Assembly: GCA_024138025.1 (NCBI GenBank)
Contig: JAMXBD010000638.1
Coordinates: forward strand, 708,931-772,930
Origin: Combretum micranthum
Lineage: Eukaryota; Streptophyta; Magnoliopsida; Myrtales; Combretaceae
Direction of reading: 5' to 3'
DNA length: 64,000 bases
Position 1 is the first letter of the stretch, and each line of letters starts with the position of its first letter. The notes below the pieces were generated by a model. It ran no database searches and was not told the origin of the DNA. It saw only the letters and a list, made by a program, of their open reading frames with translations. The translations under genes were made by a program, and so were the position numbers. Positions 54,779 to 64,000 of the stretch are shown in pieces.

Positions 54779-57597
54779 TTCATTATGTATATTCCTTAAG
54801 GCCTTTATTTTTCATAAAAATTCCCATTTTACACTTTGTAAACATGTTTTTAAATATGGTTCATCCCAAAATCCGAATTTTGTAAAAATTATTTTTGTGG
54901 TGATTCCTTTAAGTAAACTCATTTGATACTTAGAAACTTAAGACTCAACCATATCTAGCTACTAAGGACTTCATTCCTTTAGTAAAACTTTCATTTTGAG
55001 TTTGCAAAATAGGAGTTTTCATAGCATCATTTCCTAGATAAGAATTTCACAAGGTTAGGATAAAACTCAAATTCTATATTTTGTAATTTTTTCCTATTTT
55101 GAGAATCTCTATTAACAGATCTACCATTTACTTATAAAAAACATCTCCTATTGATACCTATTCCATAAGCCTTTCATATTTTAAACAAATCTTTCATTTT
55201 GGTGTTGAAAAATAGGTTTCCAAAATTGGTCTTGGTTTAAATCCGAATTTACAAAATTTGTTTTTGGACATATCTTTTGATAAAATCCATCTAAACTTAT
55301 GAAAATTCATCCTTTATATATCCTATCTTAAGAGCCTTCCATATCTTGAATAAAATCTTCATTTTTGAGTTGGAAAACATGTTTTTAAACTATGCCTTGG
55401 CCTAAATCCGAAAATAGGATTTTTGTTTTGAAAAATAATCTTTGAAAATCACCTTTGAACCATATAAAATGAAGTCTTGCTGATATATACCCATTAAGCC
55501 TTCATTATCTCAAGTAAAACTTCCAGTTTGACACTTGAGAAGTGATTTTTAAATATAGGTCTTGCTTAGATACGAATTTCACTATTTTTGTTTGAGTTCA
55601 AAACCAAGATCTACACCTACTATGAACATAAATATAAAAGAAATGCATGGTAGTAAGCTATAAACTCATAGATCTAAACATAAACATAATCAGAGTTACA
55701 TAAAAATTAGATCTACAATATATTACCATTTCAGCAAGAAAATAATAAGATCACAAGAGAATAATCATGAGTAGGATGAGTGTTTCATTTTGGCACCATC
55801 ATCCTTAGCTTTTAAGCTTATGGAAGGTCATTGATGCATGAAACTCTCACTATACCACCTACATCAACTATGAAAGCTTTGAATAAGAGTTTTACCTAAG
55901 ATCTTCAAGAAATATAAGTGGAGCTCACTTATTTGTAGGGAGCAGCAAGTTCTCTTGCAAGAACAAGAGTAAATGAAGAGAGAAAGAGAGGAAAAAGAGA
56001 GGAAAAATGCAAGGAATGATAAAAGGTTAAAAGTGTGAAAGAGAGATGGCATATATAGAAAGATAGGAGTTAAGACACTTAAAATGAAGTGAAAAAAAAA
56101 AAAGAAATGGTAGCTTGAACAATGCTAGGTCTGGCGTGAATTGAGAAAAAGAGAAGGAGGGAATTTAGTTAGTTTTTGACTTGAAATTGTAATGTGTAAC
56201 TAAATGTATGTGCTACTTATTAAAGAAGGATTGAAATAGATTTATTTTAATCAAATTGGGAGTGTTTCAAAGGACAAAAGGGCAGCAAAAAGAGGTCAAA
56301 CATCTGCCATGAAGTGATGAGTGAAGTGTAGAAAGATTGAAATGAAAAAGAGGTGATGTGTGAAAAGTGTACTATAGATATGAGTTTGTAAGAGTACTTT
56401 CTTTATAAATAAAATAAAAAAAATAGAAAAATGCATTCCAAATATTTTTAGAACATTTTTCATAATTAAAATAAGATAATTAATTTATTTATTTAGTGAA
56501 TTATCAAATAAGTTACCGGTATGATCAAAATACGCGAATATGAGCTATAATTGATATTTTTATGACCCGAAAAATTATAAAAGGTTTTTTTATGAAAATA
56601 AAAATATTTTTCAAATATTGTACAATTATTAAATTAATTTATTTTATTTTTAGTATCGAGTCTTAAATAGAAACTGATCCCGTAAAAACCCGAAACGAAC
56701 TAAATTTTAGAAGAATAGAATTTTCTATGATATATAAAATATTTATCTAAAAATATAAGGGTTTACAAGAGTAGTAAAATTTTGTAATGAATAGTATGAA
56801 TAGTGCAAAAGACTAGTTAATTACCGGTAGTAAAAAAATACGAATATAATCGCAAAATAAGATATTTCTAGTTATCGATAAATTATAAAACTGATATTTT
56901 TGAAATCCTTATGAAAATACGAGTCTAATGATATTAATGGTATATTTTTTTTATATCGAACCCCAGGATACGCTTTTCAAAGTCTGTATACGAACGGGTT
57001 CGAAATAGATAAAAAATTTACCAATCTAATATTTTTAAGTGACCTTATATTACTACGAGATACTCTACACACTTTAACCACACCTCGGCCTTTAGGGCTA
57101 ATGGCATGAGATTTTCGGACTTGAACTACTATATTCCACTTAGGGTTCCCGGGTGACTTTCCAGTTTAGATCTTTGCCAAATTGGAAACTGAGGGTTTAT
57201 GTTTATACAACACATTTAATTTGAGAAATTTATTTTAAATTTTATTTTTTTGTAAGTATTTAATATCTCTTAACGTTTTTGGAATTCTTGAATTAGGTTT
57301 TATTTCCGAAGGTTTATCGTTATTTACTTTTTAATAATTTGTTTTTGAGTTCTATATTACCCGATTTTACAAGTCAGACTTAAGTATAGAGTTTGCCATA
57401 CGTAGTGGTTTTGGATTTAAAGACTGTTAAGTTCTTATTTTATTTTTAGGGATTCTTATTTTCTCAAGATTAAGAAATTTCTAGATTCGTTCGTGATTTA
57501 GGACTAGTCGAAGTTTGGTTTTAATTTGGAGTCATTTTTAGAGTTTATCTTCGATGTTTATTTTGGAGTCATTTACTAAAATTTTCCGGAGCTTACA
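54779..57597 (-). mobile_element. Truncated LTR of the 5.1-kb type
   Basis: The plus-strand right end is CCGGAGCTTACA (minus start TGTAAGCTCCGG). From there to 54779 it parallels, in reverse, the first two thirds of the solo LTR 13736-18829. Shared parts are the ATTACCGG-AGT-ATACG block (56513), TATA 56049-56058, a leader ending CTTAG|GTAAAA at 55896, and four or five units of the same AAATCCGAAT tandem array (54780-55600). It stops inside the array, directly against SIRE-like gag, so exons 2-3 and the terminal block are missing. No TSD can be assigned. Confidence 0.8.
56049..56058 (-). promoter_or_regulatory. LTR TATA box
   Basis: The minus strand reads CTATATATGCC, about 155 nt before the donor at 55896. 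The leader has no ATG after the TATA box. Confidence 0.55.
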
Positions 57598-58885
57598 CAT
57601 AAGACTTCCCACTTTAATGTTCTAGACTTTCCAAGCTAAGAAAGTGATGTTATGATATCCCATGATCACCATATTTCTTTCTCTCATGTTTAGAAGCTTT
57701 TAGTTATCCTTGCACTAAGATGTGAAAAAACTCATTATCTACGTTTGAATCTAGCAATTAAAGAATACAACTTGTGGTGTTATGGATGATGATGGAAAGT
57801 CACTCATCCAAGTTCCATATTTCATCATATTTACCCTAAACTTGAAGATCACAACATGATAAGTTGTGTTCATGCTAGAGTTTTGGCACAAGCAAAGAGA
57901 AAAGATAGAAAATAACCCAATAATAAACTTTCAACTCATGGAATCACCATCCCTTGTCCCTAGCACAAAGCATCATAGTGTATGCATGAGGGTGATGGGA
58001 TTGGGATTTTCATGCATTTAACTACAATATCTACATTACGTATTACATAAGAGGGGTATAGCCTTATCTTAAAAGGAGTTTGAGATGGTAAAAAATGTAT
58101 ATGTGTTATGGAGGGAGAGAGAATTGAGAGTTTGAAGAGGGGAAGAGAGAGAATTGCACTCCATAAAGGAGAGAGAAAAGAGAAAAAAATAAAAGAGAGA
58201 AAAAAGAGAGATTTTGTATATAATGTATAAGTGTGGTTTTTTGCAATGAAGATGACATATATAGAGTGAGATTTGAAAAAAGGGAGGGGGGTTGGAGGTG
58301 GGGGGGCTTAGGCATTGCCTTCTTGGAAGGAAAAGAGGGAGAGAAGAAAAGATTTGAAGGGATATGATGTTTACATGGGAAATGGAAAGGTGAGAACAAA
58401 TAAGTGCGTAGGCTAGGCCATAAAAGGACAATTAGTGGTACTTGATGTGTGCTTGTCACATAAAGTAGATTTGATATAACATAAAGTAAATTTGAGGTAA
58501 TAATTATCTGACAAGTACTAAGATTGAATATACGATATGTTCGGTGTATCTGATGAAATTCTAAACTAATTTATTGATATATTATCATAGAAAAATATTT
58601 TATATTATTCAATTATTATATATTATTTTAATATATTGCCTCGATTTATGTGCCTATGATCAAACACTATAATTATCTATCATAAGGCTTCGTATCGGAT
58701 TTTTATTTCGTTTCGTTGATGACACATTTTTCTATGTGTTCAAGTTTTAGGGTTTTGAGCTTAACTTCACTCATATAATATTTTAGGATTGTTAGATCTA
58801 TTTAATCAAATCTAAGGTTTCTAGGGTTTGGAATTATTTTGATACAGTTTAGGGTTTTGCTTTTTGTGTGAAATATAGGGGTCAT
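57598..58885 (-). repeat. Degenerate LTR-like segment
   Basis: It contains a G/A-rich block at 58100-58320 whose minus strand is C/T-rich and preceded by CTATATATGTC (58253-58263), mirroring the TATA-plus-leader layout of the LTRs above. Near 58740-58885 words such as TAGGGTTT and TTTAGGGTTTTGC followed by ATAGGGGTCATGA recall the LTR start in decayed form. Ends cannot be fixed. The open frames of 117-120 codons on the minus strand are low-complexity leader, not genes. Confidence 0.4.
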
Positions 58886-59100
58886 GATATGTTCGGTTCA
58901 TTTGACTAAAATCCTAATTAATTTATAGATATGAAAATATGATTTTGGTCTACATTATTATTATATTTCAAATTATTTGACTAAAATCCTAATCAATTTA
59001 CCGATATGAAAATATGATTTTTGTATACATTATTATTATATTTCTCGATTTGCATGTTTTCTATCTAACATTACAATCATCTAATTTAGTATTTGTCAAA
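58530..59100 (+). repeat. 75-bp tandem duplication plus a third diverged copy
   Basis: Two units at 58901-58975 and 58976-59050 share TTTGACTAAAATCCTAAT, GATATGAAAATATGATTTT and TACATTATTATTATATTTC. A third, diverged copy (GATATGTTCGGTGTATCTGA onward) lies at about 58532-58650 and includes the following TCGATTT block. Confidence 0.65.
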
Positions 59101-61982
59101 CCAAATGATTTATTATATATTTAGTTCGTATCAATAATTGCATGCTTTTCTAGGTAATTGACTCTAGGGCCTTGTTAGCTAATTTCATACGACTCGTATT
59201 CTAAGTATATGTATATCGAATCTATCGACTCATATCTTGGATTCTTAGAGTTTCAAATTGAATTAGCATAAATTAAGATTTTTTTATCTCATCACTAATT
59301 CTTAGGCTCGCTTTTAACTTATAAAAAATTTTAGTTGTTCATATCTATAGATATTTCCTATGGTTTCTAGAAGATTTTAGAATCTAAGATCTCTTGAGTA
59401 AGGTCCAAACTTTATGAACTCGTATTTTGACCTTACTAACTTTGGGTCTTGTGGTTGAATTCTACCCATGCTCTCAAAAACCTTCTTAGTTGATAATTGA
59501 AGCTCTTAGGAGTTCACCTTGCCCTTCGTTCTAGCTTTTCTTTCCTTTAGTAGCTATTCGATGTATTCATTTAACAACCTTTTCACCAAGATCATAACCT
59601 AATTACTTTTAAATAGGCATGGTTTCTTATAGTCAATCTCTTCATTGGCTAATAACTTTTGATTCAATTATATGATCAAAATTTAATGATCAACAACTTA
59701 ATCCTTAACTCTAATTCTAGTAACTTCTAAGTAACAACTACTTAAATCTAAGCCTAGTCTATTTAATTAATCAACTTGATTTCTCCTTTATGGATGAATC
59801 GCTTGTCATCACATTTGACAATTCTCTCGGATTAAATAAACATAGATACAATCATAGGATAATCAATTTCTTACTATCCTATGCCTACCCACAATCTCCA
59901 CATAATTAAATTTTCTCCACTTGTAATCATTTTGACATTAATCTTAAATGTTATGTCTACTAATCCACCAACACATGATATTCCCATATCCAATTCTAAG
60001 GAATACTAATTATTCCACCAACTTATCAAACAATTATATTACAATTTTGCAAGCATTAATAAATATATACATGGCATCCTGCTTTCTCTCCATAATCATA
60101 AACATGCTATTTATTATTCTTCAATTTCAATCCAATCATTAACTTATCTATTTATAATCCATACTTAAGGAGGTGAGAATCATTTAACTCTAGATGGAAA
60201 AAATTCATCCTTAATGCAATCCTCATAATTTTGTGATTTCTTGCTTATAGTCTCTAGACTTCTCTTGAGGTAGTGATGGTATTTTATATCTCATTTAAGT
60301 TTTTCATATCCCTAATAATTACATAATTAATTCATTGATTCATTATCAATCATCGATTGCAAAAGATACAGGAAGTTACATTTTGTCTCTAAAAATTTTT
60401 TGATAATGATTCTAATTTTCAAATCACAATTAAACTATTCATATTTTAATATTCTTAACTACTGAAAAATCGAGAGTAATTTTTGACTTTTCTTAAAACC
60501 TTATAAAATTTTATATTGTATTTCTTAGCAATTATGACAATTAGGTTTGTATAAATTAGGAGGTTTACATGTTCACTAAATCAGCTTTGGTCATCCCAAT
60601 ACCATTGTCAATTTGCTACTCATACTTACCATTAACCCAAACCTTCCTTTTCTTTTTCGCCTTTTCTTTCTACCATGAATTATTAATTATGGTTCTAGGT
60701 GGGTCTTAGATTTTGCATTGAGTTGTTTTATTATTGAGTTGTTGCTTATTGAGTTGTACAAGACGTGTTTGAAAGCCATGCTAGATTTGAAGTGGTGTTT
60801 ATCTAAGCTGATGCGGTTGCAATGTGCAAAAACTGTGTGGGTGTGCCTATGTCTATATGAGATGTAAGGGTTTGGTTGCTAGTATTGAACATGTAATCAC
60901 CTAAATTTACACATTCCAAATATAACAATCATTAAGTAAATAATGTGGAATTTTTTACGAAGCTTTAAGGAAAGCCACAAGAATCACTCTTAAATTTTTT
61001 TTTCAATCTAAAATATTAAAATACGAACAATTTAATTATCATTTAAAATTTAAATTGCTATATTTTAAGATAAAATTCTTCTGTAACTTCTTGATAAAAC
61101 TCTATACATATAAAAAGGATAAAATTACATACATATATATATATAAATGAACAAAAATGAGATTTAATTAGATAAAGGTAATAATCAAAGTTATAAAATA
61201 TAACATTCCGGATAATTAAAAGGAATACATGATGAGTAAATAAATAATTATAAAAGAATGATGCTAAATCTAAATAACATAAATCTCAAGATGTTTTATC
61301 AAAACACAAATTATAGGAAACACCAAATCAAAATAATAAGAGAGAATAAAAAAGGTAAATATATAATGCATATAATAAAAAAATATGAAAATAATTGAAA
61401 AATAATATCAAAATTTAATCCAAATTAATTAGAATAATACAATGAAAGCGTAAGTGAATGGATAAATCTTAAAATGATCAAAATCTTTCGATTTATAAAA
61501 TTTAAAGTTAATATATAATATCAACTATCCATAGACGATTAATTTAAGCTTTTGTTTAGAATGTAATTTAATAATTAAGTTTAGATAGTTTAATTAAAAT
61601 AAGTAAATTGAATTATAGGTTATAAATGAATAGACTAACATAATCAAATTAATAAATATACTTAATTGAAATTGAGATTTCAAACACTCTCCTCATTTAG
61701 CCTATTTGCTATAACAATCCTTTTTGATAAATATGATTTTATTATCTTTTTTGTAAATTTCAAACTAAACATTATTTCTTTCAATTTCAAATCTATAAAC
61801 CCTTGGAAAATTTTAATATCAATGTTTAAGCAAATTTGTAAACCCTAAATTTTAGTGTATTTCAATTAAGTTTTCTAATCCTTTACAACCATCAATTTGA
61901 ACCCCTTTTCTTTTAATCTACAAATAATCCAAAATTTCTTAAGCTTAAATGCTTAGATTTATAAAATACTCAAATATAGCCC
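59101..61982. other. AT-rich degenerate sequence, nothing recognised
   Basis: It contains three ATTGAGTTGT words at about 60717-60757, an (AT)n tract near 61133-61145 and a TGTAAACCCTAAATTTTAG word at 61839 that resembles an LTR start. There is no ORF above 65 codons and no domain. Confidence 0.4.
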
Positions 61983-62321
61983 TGTAAGCCCTAGATTTTT
62001 AGGTAAAATAAGTAAACCCTAATCGGAAGTCAAACCGGAACCTTAAAGTTAACCTAATTTTATGATTAGTCTAGAGGATCTAAATACAATAATCTCGTGT
62101 TATCAAACCCTAAACAACGAAATTGAGATAATTGTAGAAAGTGGTTTGTAATAATATAGAAAAGCTTAAAAACATCAGATTCATAATTTTTTAGTGTCAT
62201 TCGGATCTGAACGGGATTAGTTTTCAAAACCTTGCCCTGATACACCAGATAGTGAAAATATTCTGACAACACTAATAGACTAGTAAAAAAATAAGATTTT
62301 CAAAAATATCAGCTTTAGAAT
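61983..62321 (+). mobile_element. Plus-strand LTR start, interrupted
   Basis: It begins TGTAAGCCCTAGATTTTTAG and runs through the block GGTTTGTAATAATATAGAAA and the GGATCTGAACGGGATTAG word that follow the LTR start in the 27927 and 13736 copies. It is cut at 62321 by an LTR in the opposite orientation. Confidence 0.65.
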
Positions 62322-64000
62322 TGTCACGCCCCACAATGTACCCTAAACGTAGCAGTCCGCCACATACGATATTAAAACTTATGAATGACTTCCTAAAGTC
62401 ATGCAAAAGTTTCAACACCATATGTAAGGCGTCTATCGCAACAATAGGAGACACCGATGGGATGTATAGTTCAAGATAGTAAATACAGCATATAAAATCC
62501 AGATAGCCATCTAATTTCAATATTATAAGAATATAATCCTTACATCATCTTAGGGGTTTTTCCCCTATAAATCTCCAAACAATCATAATATCGTCTTAGT
62601 CTTTCACACAAGGAAACAATACTAATACAAAAGATATTAAAGGATATTTAGCCGAAGATCTTCAAAAGATTTCCAGAAGCTTCCCAAAATATAATCCCAC
62701 TCGAGTATATGACGTCCTCGGGCATAAAAGATATTGGTCCTGTTACAACAAGATCTATCGGAGTATAAGCATAACTAGCTTAGTGAGAATATTCTTGAAT
62801 CATGTACTTGTATAAATAATTTCAAACAAGTTATTAAACAAGCATATGAATGCATCAAGCAAGTGATCAAGCAATACATATGATCTACCGGAAATCATAT
62901 GTTTGAATGGATTTACCCCTACATTCAGGGTTAGGTGTTTCAGGCTCCCATTCGCCCATCTCGAAATAGTTTTTTCAGGCTCCTATTTGCCAATCTTGCA
63001 GATTTATGGCTCCTGCAAACCCGGCTACTATACTCTTGTCCCATTGAGTATAGTAGCTCATGAGATGAAACTAACTACATGATATGTATGAACCAATTAA
63101 TATAACTCACAATATATTATTAGAGTAATTTAAAGGTGATCACAAAATTTGCACACACTCCAACATAATAATAGTAAAACACAAGTTAATTAACAACGAT
63201 TCATGTCTCGGTATGCTTAGCATTCTTTCAACTAATATTATCATATATAATTCATTTTCATCTTTTCCTACTTCAAGTGCCAGTTATATGCACAAACAAG
63301 TACATAAAAGGTAGGAAATAAACTCACTCATCCATGGGGATATTTATTTCTTACGGATGAGTCGATCGGTAAATCCACTGATCAAATAATCTTCCGGGTA
63401 TGAACATCCTCTTCGGGATCCCTAATCAAGAAGAATACCCATAATGAGTATTTCTTGTTGATTTTATGGTACTTATAAAAAATTATGTTATAAGATCGTT
63501 AAAATTCGTATAGAAGGTAATTCCAACTTAAAATGGCCATAACTTGGTAATTTAAATTAGAATTGCGCAAATAGTATACCATTTTCTACCTACTTGAAAA
63601 ATCTACTCATTTCTAAGGTTATTTTTATCATAAAAATCCAGTTGGGTTGAAAAATACTACGACACAGAATAGTTATGAATTTATAGTTCACAAAATATGA
63701 TTTTTCCAAACTTCACTTTACTCCAAAATCCTTAAGCAAAATATATGGATATACATATATATATATATAGTTGAAAAATCCTTTGAACATAATATGCACT
63801 CATATTGTATGCATGATTTTTGTAGTGTTGTCTCAATATTGATATTTCATAAATAATTTGTCTTAAGGTTTTAAAAGATAAAACTTTTGAAAATTTCTCC
63901 TTTTTGAATTGTTAAAAAGAAAACTAAAATATATTTGGGTTGTTATGAGTAAATGTTTTTCTATTAAAATTTCATTTTCTCACTTTGCAAAAGTAAATTC
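62322..64000 (-). mobile_element. LTR of the long-LTR superfamily, running off the window
   Basis: It begins TGTCACGCCCC with the terminal block TACCCTAAACGTAGCAGTCC. On the minus strand: exon 2 at 63328-63421 (acceptor GATTAG, end ATGGATGA|GTGAGT; an earlier ATG is also present), repeats of CAGGCTCC-ATT-GCC at 62940-63030, exon 3 at 62701-62739 (39 nt, TAACAG before, GTGGGA after), hairpin 62551-62567. The 5' half lies beyond position 64000. The left 5-bp flank is AGAAT; the partner TSD is outside. Confidence 0.85.
62551..62567 (-). other. LTR terminal hairpin
   Basis: TAGGGGTTTTTCCCCTA has a 6-bp stem with a T-rich loop, about 230 nt from the LTR end. Confidence 0.6.

Noticed and set aside
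58069..58459. Two overlapping minus-strand open frames of about 120 codons
   Set aside because: Low-complexity Ser/Leu/Phe/Pro translation of a C/T-rich stretch behind a TATA-like box. The frames overlap each other in different phases, as expected from biased composition.
22660..63040. CRISPR-like spaced repeats
   Set aside because: The repeats are LTR copies, short tandem repeats and satellites. There is no regular repeat-spacer pattern, and the DNA is plant nuclear.

Overview
This is a stretch of nuclear plant DNA, almost certainly repeat-rich and gene-poor heterochromatin of an angiosperm. The reasons are strong AT-richness, several lineages of plant LTR retrotransposons nested in one another, tRNA-iMet and tRNA-Arg type primer sites, 5-bp target-site duplications (TSDs), and a fragment of a plant PP2A scaffold-subunit pseudogene. 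I see no intact host gene, no tRNA or rRNA gene, no CRISPR and nothing bacterial. Single-base differences in short homopolymers between near-identical copies suggest old or unpolished sequence, so individual frameshifts should be treated with caution.

Layout. 1-6265: AT-rich sequence with old retroelement scraps, one candidate Arg-rich terminal exon (3018-3151) and a poly(A)-tailed retrosequence with a 13-bp TSD (4632-5204). 6266-11346: a decayed Ty1/Copia element on the minus strand with TSD TATAT and every pol domain readable. 11588-11795: a Ty3/Gypsy integrase relic. 12029-19650: an unclassified LTR-like block holding a 5.1-kb solo LTR (13736-18829, TSD ACCAT). 22665-25918: a second solo LTR of the same superfamily (TSD CTTGT), sitting in a 63-bp tandem repeat. 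26307-48014: a nest in which a 12.1-kb Gypsy element (33742-45885, TSD ATTTT, 3.7-kb LTRs) lies inside a solo LTR (30522-47081, TSD GATTG), which lies inside an LTR of opposite orientation (27927-48014), which abuts a still older truncated LTR. 48015-51334: wreckage of Ogre/Tat-like elements, whose LTR cuts a PP2A-A pseudogene (51335-51546). 51568-54778: a SIRE-like Copia LTR and gag, cut off by a 2.8-kb LTR fragment (54779-57597). 57598-64000: degenerate LTR-derived sequence ending in another nested pair of LTRs that runs off the window.

The main find is that the long LTRs (3.3-5.1 kb) share a conserved promoter-and-splicing layout. It consists of a TATA box, a pyrimidine-rich leader without ATG ending in a TAG|GTAA donor, a 64-99 nt exon whose last 5-8 nt begin with ATG in a fixed phase, a 39 or 42 nt exon flanked by CAG and GTA, and then a covarying terminal hairpin. 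The full-length member carries two ORFs upstream of a gag with three zinc knuckles and no recognisable pro/RT/IN. It therefore resembles gag-only (TR-GAG) non-autonomous elements with added upstream ORFs. That an intron-bearing LTR supplies the start of a spliced transcript is my inference; RNA evidence would decide it.
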